Shown here: in pieces, positions 40,431-47,425 of the stretch
How positions within the stretch are numbered: the stretch's first letter is position 1
Layout of the letters: each line of letters starts with the position of its first letter
IMG/VR virus record: IMGVR_UViG_3300044798_000072
Location: 1-54,748 of that record
DNA from: a virus
Reading direction: 5' to 3' (one strand)
DNA: 54,748 bases
Program-made: the position numbers and the translations under genes
Notes under the pieces: generated by a model
The model's database searches: none
The model's input: the letters and a program-made list of their open reading frames with translations, nothing else
Told to the model about the DNA's origin: nothing

Positions 40431-40656
40431 CGCTGGCTACGACTGGACTGTGATGTGCGATAAATTGCCACCGCACTGCGTCAGGGTGATGACCTATTCA
40501 CCACAACCAATCGGTGCGCGGCAGAATCTTACGGACGGAGTAGCCATCCTATGCTGGAACGCTCACGAACAACGATGGTGCGATGACAACGGGGAGACAT
40601 CCATGTTCAAACCGACAGCCTGGTGGCCAATAACCATCCCAACTAAAAAGCGGTAG
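40183..40656 (+). CDS. Cassette unit 9: Lar-like zinc ribbon fused to a DUF551-like domain
   Basis: 157 residues. Residues 1-70: KLLACPFCGSEVTLKDTGND, CDNALC, ATMAIWNQRAGG, a Lar-type ribbon. Residues 75-85 come from the arm of site 8 (ALASATGSTAG). Residues 86-157: YDWTVMCDKLPPHCVRVMTY ... AILCWNAHEQRWCDDNGETS, FKPTAWWPI, a DUF551-like pattern (W-x-V-x-D-x-LP ... TxWxPL). The junction G^TTCTACC falls in the linker. Stop TAG is in the site end GCGGTAGAAC. Two cassette proteins joined across a recombination site. Confidence 0.6.
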   Translation: MENPKLLACPFCGSEVTLKDTGNDAGYRWLVRCDNALCMVNPFARAKSLDATMAIWNQRAGGRKPAPPETETVKALASATGSTAGYDWTVMCDKLPPHCVRVMTYSPQPIGARQNLTDGVAILCWNAHEQRWCDDNGETSMFKPTAWWPITIPTKKR

Positions 40657-40746
40657 AACACCCAAGCTGAGCGATGACGCCACTACCAACATCCGATTGC
40701 AAACAAGAGCGCCAAGGCGTCATTCGCTCCAGCGCCCTTGTTAGGC
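40650..40746. other. attC-like site 9
   Basis: Left end GCGGTAGAAC (40650-40659), right end GTTAGGC (40740-40746). Arms GCTGAGCGATGACGCC (40666-40681) and GGCGTCATTCGCTCCAGC (40716-40733) pair throughout with two extra bases in the right arm. Length 97. On the minus strand it begins GCCTAACAAG, the classical attC start. Confidence 0.85.
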
Positions 40747-41513
40747 ATCTTGTCCTATTTTCAGGAGGTCTTGTCTCTTGGGCGACAGCAAAGCGCGTGG
40801 TAGCAGCCCACGGCACGGATGGCGTAGTGCTGCTGTTCGCTGACACGATGATGGAAGATGAAGACCTGTATCGCTTCATAGTCCAAGCCGCCGAAAATGT
40901 CGGCGTGCCGCTGACTCGAATCGCGGACGGTCGCAACCCGTGGGAAGTCATGCGCGATGAACGAATCATCGGCGGCGGAATGACTGGCGCTGATCCATGC
41001 AGCAAAATACTGAAACGCCAACTGCTCGACCGATGGACGCGGGAAAACTGCCAGCCGGAAACGGTTTCTCATGTGGGACTCGACTGGACAGAGCATCACC
41101 GGCTAGACCGGATGCGCGTGAGGATGCCGGAACGCAAATGGTCTGCGCCGATGACAGAAGCTCCCTACATGACGAAGCCGCAAATGATGGCGTGGCTGAA
41201 ATCGGAAGGCATCGAACCTCCGAGACTCTACAAAATGGGATTCCCGCACAACAACTGCGGCGGCTTCTGCATCAAAGCCGGTCAAGCTCACTTCGAGCTA
41301 CTGCTGCGGATGATGCCAGACCGCTACGCTTACCACGAACAGAAGGAAGAAGAAATGAGACAGATGCTCGGAAAAGACTATGCCGTGCTGCGCGAACAGC
41401 GCGACGGAAACAAATTCCCGCTCACGCTGCGGAAGCTGCGCGAGCGGATTCAGTCACAAGGCTCATTCGACCAATTCGAGTGGGGCGGCTGTGGCTGCGC
41501 GATAGATGCCTAA
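40674..41513 (+). CDS. Cassette unit 10: PP-loop (PAPS-reductase-like) protein
   Basis: 279 residues. LVLFSGGLVSWATAKRVVAA contains the PP-loop SGGxxS that binds the adenylate/pyrophosphate; LFADTMMEDEDLYRF follows as in PAPS reductases. Conserved Cys: GADPCSKILKRQLLDRW, FPHNNCGGFCIKAG and terminal GGCGCAIDA, possibly an iron-sulfur site. Such proteins are common phage cargo and some act in sulfur modification. No in-frame start lies between the junction and the PP-loop, so the ATG 40674 in site 9 is used. Stop TAA is in the site end GATGCCTAAC. Confidence 0.65.
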   Translation: MTPLPTSDCKQERQGVIRSSALVRHLVLFSGGLVSWATAKRVVAAHGTDGVVLLFADTMMEDEDLYRFIVQAAENVGVPLTRIADGRNPWEVMRDERIIGGGMTGADPCSKILKRQLLDRWTRENCQPETVSHVGLDWTEHHRLDRMRVRMPERKWSAPMTEAPYMTKPQMMAWLKSEGIEPPRLYKMGFPHNNCGGFCIKAGQAHFELLLRMMPDRYAYHEQKEEEMRQMLGKDYAVLREQRDGNKFPLTLRKLRERIQSQGSFDQFEWGGCGCAIDA

Positions 41514-41606
41514 CGTATGAGCCAAGCCACAGCCAACCAGAAACCGTCAACCGCGATAGCGGATGCTGGACGCCCGATGGCTGTTGGCTTCGGCGATTTG
41601 TTCGGC
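41505..41606. other. attC-like site 10
   Basis: Left end GATGCCTAAC (41505-41514), right end GTTCGGC (41600-41606). Arms GCCAAGCCACAGCC (41521-41534) and GGCTGTTGGCTTCGGC (41579-41594) with two extra bases in the right arm. Length 102. Confidence 0.8.
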
Positions 41607-41861
41607 ATCGTGCTGTCGGTCCGCGAGTCTGCAATAGTGAAACTTCTCTCGGAGGGCATGACCGTAAAAGAGATCGCCCTCAATCTCAAAATCTCGAATA
41701 AGACCGTCGAGTTCCACTCCCTGCGAGCGCGCCGGAAAATCGGTAATCTATCCATTGCTGTGATGACTCGGTTCGCAATCATAAATGGACTGAGTGAACT
41801 TACGATGCCGAACAGAGAGATAACCAACACAAAATCCGACTCTAAATCCACAAATGCCTAG
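41517..41861 (+). CDS. Cassette unit 11: LuxR-type helix-turn-helix protein
   Basis: 114 residues in the full frame, but the first 28 are encoded by site 10. More likely starts: ATG 41577 or GTG 41610. LSVRESAIVKLLSEGMTVKE, IALNLKISNKTVEFHSLRAR and TRFAIINGL match the GerE/LuxR DNA-binding domain (LTxRExxVLxLxxxGxSxKEIAxxLxxSxxTVxxH). No receiver or ligand domain. The site end GATGCCGAAC (41804-41813) lies inside the C-terminal tail. Confidence 0.65.
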   Translation: MSQATANQKPSTAIADAGRPMAVGFGDLFGIVLSVRESAIVKLLSEGMTVKEIALNLKISNKTVEFHSLRARRKIGNLSIAVMTRFAIINGLSELTMPNREITNTKSDSKSTNA

Positions 41862-42138
41862 ACGTTATACAGATAGGGATAGGCAACTTGCAACGCACGC
41901 AAGGGCTAGAATACGAATATCCGCGCCTGATTTCAGCAGCGCGTCTCGTCGGAAAGTTCGTATGCCACGCGGCAGGATCAGGTTCACGCTTACGCTGGAA
42001 GATCACCAGATTGGGGACAAGATGAGATTGGGCCTGTTCGCGCTTCCGTGGCGGGGAAGATTTGTATCAACCGACGGCCAGCAGTTGAGCGCGGTCAAGA
42101 TTATATCAGCGGTCAACACCGTTCTTTGCCATGATTGA
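41854..42138 (+). CDS. Early protein, first phage gene after the array
   Basis: 94 residues, MPRRYTDRDRQLATHARARI, Arg-rich, then FTLTLEDHQIGDKMRLGLFA and a C-terminal VKIISAVNTVLCHD. It overlaps the LuxR-type ORF by 8 bases. Not recognised. Basic N-terminus suggests nucleic-acid binding. Confidence 0.45.
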   Translation: MPRRYTDRDRQLATHARARIRISAPDFSSASRRKVRMPRGRIRFTLTLEDHQIGDKMRLGLFALPWRGRFVSTDGQQLSAVKIISAVNTVLCHD

Positions 42139-42388
42139 GTCCAAGCTAAAATCAGCCGCGCTGGAGTTCAGTCGAAAGTCCGGCATTCGTCCTGCCGTGC
42201 TGGTTCAAGAGGCGATGCAGATTGGGGCGAGCATTGCCCTGGAACACGCCGTCACGAAGGTTAAGAACGAAACCAAGCTGCGCCAGCGGTTGAACCGAAT
42301 TGGACTGCAAGACGGCGGGGAGAAAAGCGGGAGTTTGGTGATTGAGGAATTGGAAAATAAATCGTTGACAAATGGGGCGGTAGGATAG
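42131..42388 (+). CDS. Small helical early protein
   Basis: 85 residues, MIESKLKSAALEFSRKSGIR then PAVLVQEAMQIGASIALEHA, helical throughout, with a charged middle (VKNETKLRQRLNRIGLQ). Overlaps previous stop by 8 bases. Unknown. Confidence 0.5.
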   Translation: MIESKLKSAALEFSRKSGIRPAVLVQEAMQIGASIALEHAVTKVKNETKLRQRLNRIGLQDGGEKSGSLVIEELENKSLTNGAVG

Positions 42389-42456
42389 AACTTAAAGCAT
42401 CGCATATTTTATGCGGTCAGAGCTTTTGAGATGGCCCTGTGAACGCAGTTGAAAAT

Positions 42457-42551
42457 GAACCTAACGAAATTTCAAGTCCGTTGCTGTTGGCGACCTTGCC
42501 AAAAAGCTGAAAGGCTCTGCGACATCTCAACGCCAACGGCAGCGGTCTTGA
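42457..42551. repeat. Imperfect 21-bp hairpin, possible decayed attC
   Basis: GAACCTAAC (42457-42465) followed by arms 42472-42492 (starting TCAAGTCCGTTGCTG) and 42531-42551 (ending AGCGGTCTTGA), 17 of 21 positions paired plus G-T pairs. On the minus strand it reads ...TTTCGTTAGGTTC, like an attC right end. The opposite end has no AAC core. It fills most of the 175-base gap before 42564. Confidence 0.45.
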
Positions 42552-42563
42552 GCTTTTGATTTT

Positions 42564-42743
42564 ATGGATAAATCTCTTTTTGGGTTTCGGATTTACACAA
42601 GCGATTCTGGAAATGTTGTGATAACACAGGATACAGGCCGTGAGGAAAACGTTGTTATTTTGAAGCCAGAGCAAATACCATTGCTTGTTTCATGGCTCAA
42701 AGAAGCGGCGTCTGAAATTTACACCCCGGAGGAAAGGCAATGA
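42564..42743 (+). CDS. Small early protein
   Basis: 59 residues, MDKSLFGFRIYTSDSGNVVI ... KPEQIPLLVSWLKEAASEIY. The QIPLLVSWLKEAA helix is a common ending in small phage proteins. It precedes the replication initiator with ATGA overlap and carries that gene's ribosome site (GGAGGAAAGGCAATG). Confidence 0.5.
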   Translation: MDKSLFGFRIYTSDSGNVVITQDTGREENVVILKPEQIPLLVSWLKEAASEIYTPEERQ

Positions 42744-43426
42744 CCTTTCAAATCAAAGACTGGAACTCTCACTTTGAGAATGACCGCAGCCGACAGCGGG
42801 CTAATTGTTCCTTCGTATGCGTCCCAAACAAGCAGCACGGGATGGGATTCTGCCGCATCATGGCTGAACAGGACGGCGCGGCAATTTATGGAATATGGCA
42901 TTGTATTGTCGGAGCCTGTTCCCAACAGAAGCATCGTGACGGTTGGCTAACCGCAGACGGTGACATGGCGGGGAGTCCGTGGGGAGTTGGCGACCTTGCG
43001 TTGAAATTCAGAAGGCCTGAAAAAGAGGTTGAAAGAGCGTTACAAGTGCTTTGTTCTGAAAAGGTTGGGTGGATTATTATACACGGTAACAGCCAAGTAA
43101 CCGCCGACTCACCGCCGACTCACCTAGAAGAGAAGGAAGGGAAAGAAGGAAGAGAAGAGAAAGAAGGCGCTAGCTCCCTCTCTGAAATACCTTCTTGGAA
43201 TGAATTTTGGGAATACTGCAAGTCTCCTCAATGCGGGATAGCGGCGGAATGGTTTGCGAAGGACAAATATCTTTCCGTGGATGATTGGTCTAAAAAGAGG
43301 GACTGGCGGAAGTTCGCGCTCCGAGTTCGCGGCTGGTGGGACAACGATGGCAGGCCGATGACGCCACCAAAAAAGAACGGTTCCGACACGGGGCCACAAA
43401 AATCATACCTTCAAAGGCCGGGATAA
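42740..43426 (+). CDS. Replication initiator / helicase loader-like protein
   Basis: 228 residues. The N-terminal 100 residues (FVCVPNKQHGMGFCRIMAEQ, DGAAIYGIWHCIVGACSQQK, RDGWLTADGDMAGSPWGVGD) follow the winged-helix pattern of phage replisome organizers (DnaD/DnaT-like N-domain). A Glu/Lys-rich linker (EEKEGKEGREEKEG) leads to a C-terminal domain with PSWNEFWEYCKSPQCGIAAE. It probably binds the origin and loads the helicase encoded right after it (1-base gap). Confidence 0.65.
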   Translation: MTFQIKDWNSHFENDRSRQRANCSFVCVPNKQHGMGFCRIMAEQDGAAIYGIWHCIVGACSQQKHRDGWLTADGDMAGSPWGVGDLALKFRRPEKEVERALQVLCSEKVGWIIIHGNSQVTADSPPTHLEEKEGKEGREEKEGASSLSEIPSWNEFWEYCKSPQCGIAAEWFAKDKYLSVDDWSKKRDWRKFALRVRGWWDNDGRPMTPPKKNGSDTGPQKSYLQRPG

Positions 43427-43427
43427 A

Positions 43428-44687
43428 ATGGAAACGAAACTACCGCCGCACAGCGCAGATGCAGAGCAGTTCGTCATAGGCTGCTGTCTGACGACGCCGG
43501 TTGAATCCGTTCCTGAATCCATTGGCCGAATTAACAGCGGCCACTTTTACGACCAGCGGAACAGAATCGTTTGGGAAGCGATGGCAACAATGCGGCCTGA
43601 CGAAGTGGACGCCATCACAGTGCGGCAGTATTTGAAGGGCTTTAAAAGTTCTGAAAAGATTGGCGGCGACCAATACCTTGCGCTGTGTCAGGACAAGGTT
43701 ACATCTTCCGCGATGCTCCCAGCCATGCTGGACATCCTCGTTGAGCAAAAGATTCGGCGGGACATCATTGCCACGGCGACAGAGGCGGAAATGGCGGCTT
43801 ACAGTCCCGGCAACGCGCTTGAAATTCTGGACACCATCGAAAGCAAAATCCTAAAAATCAGACCCGCACAGACCGAAGTCGTCGGCATCAAAGAACTGGT
43901 TCACGCCGCTATTGGCCGGATTGAATCCAAATTCCTGAACGGTGACAAAATAACCGGACTGGAAACCGGACTGGTTGACCTTGACCGGCTGACGGATGGA
44001 TTACACCCCTCTGAAATGCTGGTAATCGCCGCGCTGCCAAGCCGGGGCAAGACAGCCCTTGCCGTTAATATCGCAGTCCGGTCTGCGTTGGCCGGCGTCC
44101 CGGCGCTGATTCTTTCCGCAGAAATGCGCCCCGTGCAACTTGTCGTTCGGTCAATCTGTTCTGAATCCCGCGTCAATTTTCACCACGTCAAAGAGTCAGA
44201 CATGCCAGCCATGATGTCCGCTTGCACAAGGCTGTCCAATGCTCCGCTTTACATCGAGCGAGCCAGCGGGTTCACCATAGGACAAGTCAAGGCCATTGCC
44301 CGACGCCATCACCAAAAAAACGGCATCAAACTGATTGTGATTGATTACCAGCAGCGGCTTGTCGGCGAGGGGGACAATCAGGAACAGAAAATCGCGTCCA
44401 TTTCCAAGGGCGTGAAAGATATTGCGATGGAGTTGGACGTGCCGGTGATTCTGCTTTCACAGGTGAACAAGGACGGCGAGACGAAACACGCCCGCGCCAC
44501 AGCCGAGGACTGCGATTCATTATTTAAATTAGAAAATGAGGGGGAACTTAACCCGACGATTCAAACCGTAAAACTGATTGTTGAAAAATCACGCGACGGT
44601 CAAACCGGATACGTCATGCTGGAATTTTTCAAAGAATTTACCCGATTCGAGAATCGTTCGCCGGTTGATGAAAAGGACATTCCATGA
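43428..44687 (+). CDS. dnaB: Replicative DNA helicase, DnaB family
   Basis: 419 residues, hexameric 5'-3' helicase. N-terminal domain PHSADAEQFVIGCCL; RecA-like domain with Walker A ALPSRGKT at residues 202-209, Walker B LIVIDYQQ at 302-309, DnaB motif H3 region VPVILLSQVNKDGETKHARA, and a C-terminal arginine segment IVEKSRDGQTGYVMLEFF. Ordinary length for the family. It follows the loader-like gene, giving a compact replication module. Confidence 0.85.
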   Translation: METKLPPHSADAEQFVIGCCLTTPVESVPESIGRINSGHFYDQRNRIVWEAMATMRPDEVDAITVRQYLKGFKSSEKIGGDQYLALCQDKVTSSAMLPAMLDILVEQKIRRDIIATATEAEMAAYSPGNALEILDTIESKILKIRPAQTEVVGIKELVHAAIGRIESKFLNGDKITGLETGLVDLDRLTDGLHPSEMLVIAALPSRGKTALAVNIAVRSALAGVPALILSAEMRPVQLVVRSICSESRVNFHHVKESDMPAMMSACTRLSNAPLYIERASGFTIGQVKAIARRHHQKNGIKLIVIDYQQRLVGEGDNQEQKIASISKGVKDIAMELDVPVILLSQVNKDGETKHARATAEDCDSLFKLENEGELNPTIQTVKLIVEKSRDGQTGYVMLEFFKEFTRFENRSPVDEKDIP

Positions 44688-44863
44688 AGCGCGACCCAAA
44701 ATCCCCCTGGCCCGGTGGCTACGCTCAATTCCGGCGTGAGATTACCGCTGAGATTAACGCCAAGTTCCGCGCCTTGCAGATTTGGGACGAGATTTGCCTG
44801 TCAGCCGTGTCAAGGCACGGCGGGGACAGGGGACAGAAGAAAGAAAGGAATCAATTTCAGTAA
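44684..44863 (+). CDS. Small early protein after helicase
   Basis: 59 residues, MKRDPKSPWPGGYAQFRREI ... IWDEICLSAVSRHGGDRGQK. Starts in an ATGA overlap with the helicase stop. Helical, not recognised. Confidence 0.5.
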   Translation: MKRDPKSPWPGGYAQFRREITAEINAKFRALQIWDEICLSAVSRHGGDRGQKKERNQFQ

Positions 44864-44880
44864 ACAACAAAACACCAACT

Positions 44881-45561
44881 ATGAAAAACACCAAACCAAA
44901 AATCGAAACCAAATCGGTCAAACACACGTTCACGCCCGAAGAAATAATGCAACTCAACGGCGATTTTCGCCGTTCGTATGACTCGCTTAAATCCGTTGAA
45001 GCGGAATTCGACAGTGTGAAAGCAACATACAAAGCCAAAACTACTGAGGCGGAGAGCCGCATGGAAACCCTGTCAGCCACACTCAACGCCGGGTTTGAAA
45101 TGCGGCAGGAAAAGTGCCGCGTTGTCCTTACGCCGAAGGAATCCAAGAAGTATTACTTTTTGGAGGCGTCCCCGGAAGATTCGGAGCCTGTATTGATCGA
45201 GCCAATGACTCCCGCAGACTTTCAGGCCGAGTTGATTGAAGCTGAAGGAAAGTTTGAACTACGTGAAGAAATTCCGCTGTTCGCCGCGCTTGGTGAAAAC
45301 AGCAGCGACAACGGCACGCTTATCATTGGCCGGCTCAACAAGCTCTGGTATGCCGCGCTCCGCGTTAACATCGGAACCAGAATTCTTGGAGAGCGGCTAG
45401 ACAGTGAACAGCCCGCCAATAAGAAACGCTTTGATGCCGTTAAACGCGGCTGCAAACGCTTCGATGAATGGGTGACGGAAAATCTTGGCAAGGACGAAGC
45501 AAAAGGTTTTCAAAACGGAATAGCGGACGTTTTAGAGAAGCACAAAGAACGCGAGGAATAA
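44881..45561 (+). CDS. Early protein with coiled coil
   Basis: 226 residues from MKNTKPKIETKSVKHTFTPE. Residues 20-70 are a coiled coil (LNGDFRRSYDSLKSVEAEFD, YKAKTTEAESRMETLSATLN) followed by a small CRVVLTPKESKKYYF beta region; the C-terminal half is helical. Its place between helicase and RusA suggests a replication/recombination accessory. Overlaps RusA by one base. Confidence 0.5.
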   Translation: MKNTKPKIETKSVKHTFTPEEIMQLNGDFRRSYDSLKSVEAEFDSVKATYKAKTTEAESRMETLSATLNAGFEMRQEKCRVVLTPKESKKYYFLEASPEDSEPVLIEPMTPADFQAELIEAEGKFELREEIPLFAALGENSSDNGTLIIGRLNKLWYAALRVNIGTRILGERLDSEQPANKKRFDAVKRGCKRFDEWVTENLGKDEAKGFQNGIADVLEKHKEREE

Positions 45562-46055
45562 TGTTATCCGCTGATTTCAATTCTACAATGCGGGCGAAAG
45601 GTTTCGCCCAAAACGAAGCTGGCGAGTGGGTGAAAGTTTCATCCAGTCCGCTCGCCAGCGTTTCAAATACTCAACCAGAAGTGTCCCTTGTCATCACCGG
45701 ACAGATTCGCGGCGGAAAGAACAATATGATTGTGACCCGAACGGGTATGCACTTTCCGAAACCTGAGTGGGCGAAGTGGCGCGATAACGCTGTTGCTGAA
45801 ATCAAGCGTCAGTTGCCACCATGTTTCAAGCCGTTGGACGTTCCGATCAATATGCGTCTGAATTACATTGCTGGCGACAAGCGGCGTCGGGACATGCCCG
45901 CAATCTTGGATTCAATATTTCATGTAGTCGAGCGGGCGGGAGTTGTAACAGATGATTCCCTGATATGGGTTGTGGAATCCAGCCGCAGCTACGACAAAGA
46001 GCATCCAATGGCAATTATGTATTTAACCGCAACCAAACAGGAGAATAAAAAATGA
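45561..46055 (+). CDS. rusA: RusA-type Holliday junction resolvase
   Basis: 164 residues. N-terminal 45 residues vary. VSLVITGQIRGGKNNMIVTR, PINMRLNYIAGDKRRRDMPA, ILDSIFHVVERAGVVTDDSL and RSYDKEHP match RusA (K-x-RPRxxN...D-x-DN...DLL...GV-x-xDD). The Asp residues in RRDMP, ILDSI and VTDD are the expected metal ligands. It resolves branched phage DNA before packaging. Confidence 0.75.
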   Translation: MLSADFNSTMRAKGFAQNEAGEWVKVSSSPLASVSNTQPEVSLVITGQIRGGKNNMIVTRTGMHFPKPEWAKWRDNAVAEIKRQLPPCFKPLDVPINMRLNYIAGDKRRRDMPAILDSIFHVVERAGVVTDDSLIWVVESSRSYDKEHPMAIMYLTATKQENKK

Positions 46056-46285
46056 AATCACCATTGTCATCTGACCGATTGCAAAAGTGCCTTGCCGCGC
46101 TTCGGGGCGCGGGAGAACAAGGCATCACGCCGATTGAACTCAACAACCAGTGCGGGTCAACCCGTGCGACCAGTGACGTGTCGGAGTTGCGCCAGTGGGG
46201 TATCCCAATCGAGAAGAATTACGTTGGCGTGACGGCGAACAAACGAAGGCTGTTCCGATACCGCCTTTCAACCGCGAGTGCGTAG
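46052..46285 (+). CDS. Winged-helix-like small protein
   Basis: 77 residues. LQKCLAALRGAGEQGITPIE, LNNQCGSTRATSDVSELRQW and GVTANKRRLFRYRLS fit a helix-turn-helix plus wing, common in phage early genes that follow RusA. Overlaps RusA stop by 4 bases. DNA binding likely. Confidence 0.55.
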   Translation: MKSPLSSDRLQKCLAALRGAGEQGITPIELNNQCGSTRATSDVSELRQWGIPIEKNYVGVTANKRRLFRYRLSTASA

Positions 46286-46288
46286 GGT

Positions 46289-46471
46289 ATGAACAAGAAA
46301 ACCACCATTGAAGTTGAATCCGAACAAACCGCTTGGGAATGGTTTGCACAAGCACACCCCCATGAAGCATACGCCACTTGGCCGAATCGGTTTTGGGAAT
46401 TTTTCCAAAGCCGATGTCCCAACACAAGCCGCGCCCAAATGGAGAAAACCCTGAAGGAAACAGCCGAATGA
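46289..46471 (+). CDS. Small early protein
   Basis: 60 residues, MNKKTTIEVESEQTAWEWFA ... PNTSRAQMEKTLKETAE, helical with Trp. Overlaps the lipoprotein start by 4 bases. Not recognised. Confidence 0.45.
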   Translation: MNKKTTIEVESEQTAWEWFAQAHPHEAYATWPNRFWEFFQSRCPNTSRAQMEKTLKETAE

Positions 46472-46740
46472 AACTCCCCCTCCTGATTCTAACCCTCTGC
46501 CTGAGCACGTTGTTGGGCTGCGGGCGTGAATCTGCGAAAATCGAGACGCATCCGACACCGAACGGCCAGTGGAGTCCGCCAGTGTCGTCAATGACTCTCG
46601 ACGACCTCAAAGGACTGACAGGGCTGCAACCAACAAACGGAACGCTCCAAGAAATAGTCATCTGGACAAATGCGGAAAACACCAAGGCGCTCGGAATAAC
46701 CAGAGACGGTGGAATCTGGTTTCGCATGAAACTGGAATAG
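46468..46740 (+). CDS. Phage-encoded lipoprotein
   Basis: 90 residues from MKLPLLILTLCLSTLLGCGR. Classical signal peptide with lipobox LLGC, so it would be lipid-modified at Cys18. Mature part has GQWSPPVSSMTLDDLKGLTG. Exported in the early phase, next to a second exported gene. Superinfection control or envelope role is possible. Confidence 0.6.
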   Translation: MKLPLLILTLCLSTLLGCGRESAKIETHPTPNGQWSPPVSSMTLDDLKGLTGLQPTNGTLQEIVIWTNAENTKALGITRDGGIWFRMKLE

Positions 46741-46756
46741 CGGCCCAACAACTGAT

Positions 46757-47167
46757 ATGCGAACAGCCTTGATTATATCGGCGCTTGCCATCGCCCTGCC
46801 CTGCTTCGGCCAGAGCAGCATGGAGCGGAGGCTGGTGTGCCTTGCGATGGTGGAAACTGGTTGCAATGACATGGCTATTGGGCCAAGCGGAGAGCGGGGG
46901 AGATACCAAGAAACGCTTGCGGTTTTCAAAGAGTTCAACCCAACAAACTGCTGGCAGTTTTATTACGGACTAACCAATGCCGACTTCGCCAGATTGCAGG
47001 CCGAGGGAGTGATGCTAAACCGGCTGCATCGCTATGGGCGCGTTGCAACTGACACCGAGTTTTACCTTCTTTGGCATCGCCCAGCACGTCCAAACCACCC
47101 AAAACCAGCCGAGAAAGACCGCGCCTTGCGGTTCCAAAACCTATGCCTATCGAAAACAGCCAACTAA
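46757..47167 (+). CDS. Exported lysozyme/transglycosylase-like protein
   Basis: 136 residues. Signal peptide MRTALIISALAIALPCFGQS. Then ERRLVCLAMVETGCNDMAIG and PSGERGRYQETLAVFKEF, matching lytic transglycosylase/lysozyme pattern E-S/T-G-xxN-xAIG-xxGE-xGxxQ with Glu about residue 33 as acid. The domain is shorter than a full transglycosylase. Peptidoglycan cleavage in the periplasm is inferred. Confidence 0.55.
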   Translation: MRTALIISALAIALPCFGQSSMERRLVCLAMVETGCNDMAIGPSGERGRYQETLAVFKEFNPTNCWQFYYGLTNADFARLQAEGVMLNRLHRYGRVATDTEFYLLWHRPARPNHPKPAEKDRALRFQNLCLSKTAN

Positions 47168-47406
47168 GCGATAAAATAGCATCAAAACGAGCAGAGAGAC
47201 TTTCAACGTGTCCTTCATCGTGGAGGGGCATCCTAAGACGTTCTTGGCTCGGAAAGAGTCGAAAAACCGCTATCGCCGCGTTTTGTGGTGAGTGCTTAGG
47301 ATTCGACCGACAAGGAATAGCCGATTGTACCGGATTTGCCTGTTCACTCTACCATTTCAGGCCATTCCAGAAAAACGCTGGGAAAAAACCGCCCGCAAAA
47401 CCATAA
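47143..47406 (+). CDS. Small Cys-cluster phage protein
   Basis: 87 residues from MPIENSQLSDKIASKRAERL. KTAIAAFCGECLGFDRQGIA and DCTGFACSLYHFRPFQ follow a four-Cys pattern (KxIRxxCxxC...C....CxLxPFR) seen in many small phage proteins. Likely zinc. Overlaps the preceding gene by 25 bases. Confidence 0.55.
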   Translation: MPIENSQLSDKIASKRAERLSTCPSSWRGILRRSWLGKSRKTAIAAFCGECLGFDRQGIADCTGFACSLYHFRPFQKNAGKKPPAKP

Positions 47407-47425
47407 CCCCCGACACCACTGACAA

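Larger units (their letters stand above)
37113..41813. mobile_element. Integron-type gene-cassette array (no integrase) inside a phage genome
   Basis: Eleven short gene units separated by attC-like sites. Each site has a RYYYAAC-type end, a GTTRRRY-type end and, between them, two arms that pair imperfectly with extra unpaired bases. For ten units the bases after the GTTRRRY-type junction are exactly complementary to the RYYYAAC-type end of the same unit: TTAGGCCAC/GTGGCCTAA, TTCTACAGC/GCTGTAGAA, TTAGC/GCTAA, TTCGGTGGC/GCCACCGAA, TTCGGCGT/ACGCCGAA, TTAGCCTGCATT/AATGCAGGCTAA, TTAGACGAC/GTCGTCTAA, TTCTACCGC/GCGGTAGAA, TTAGGCATC/GATGCCTAA, TTCGGCATC/GATGCCGAA. The sequence differs per unit but always matches within the unit, as for circular cassettes. 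Only unit 4 lacks a clear match. No intI or attI is visible. Confidence 0.85.

Noticed and set aside
43120-43170. A/G-rich low-complexity stretch
   Set aside because: Encodes the Glu/Lys-rich linker of the replication initiator; no separate element.
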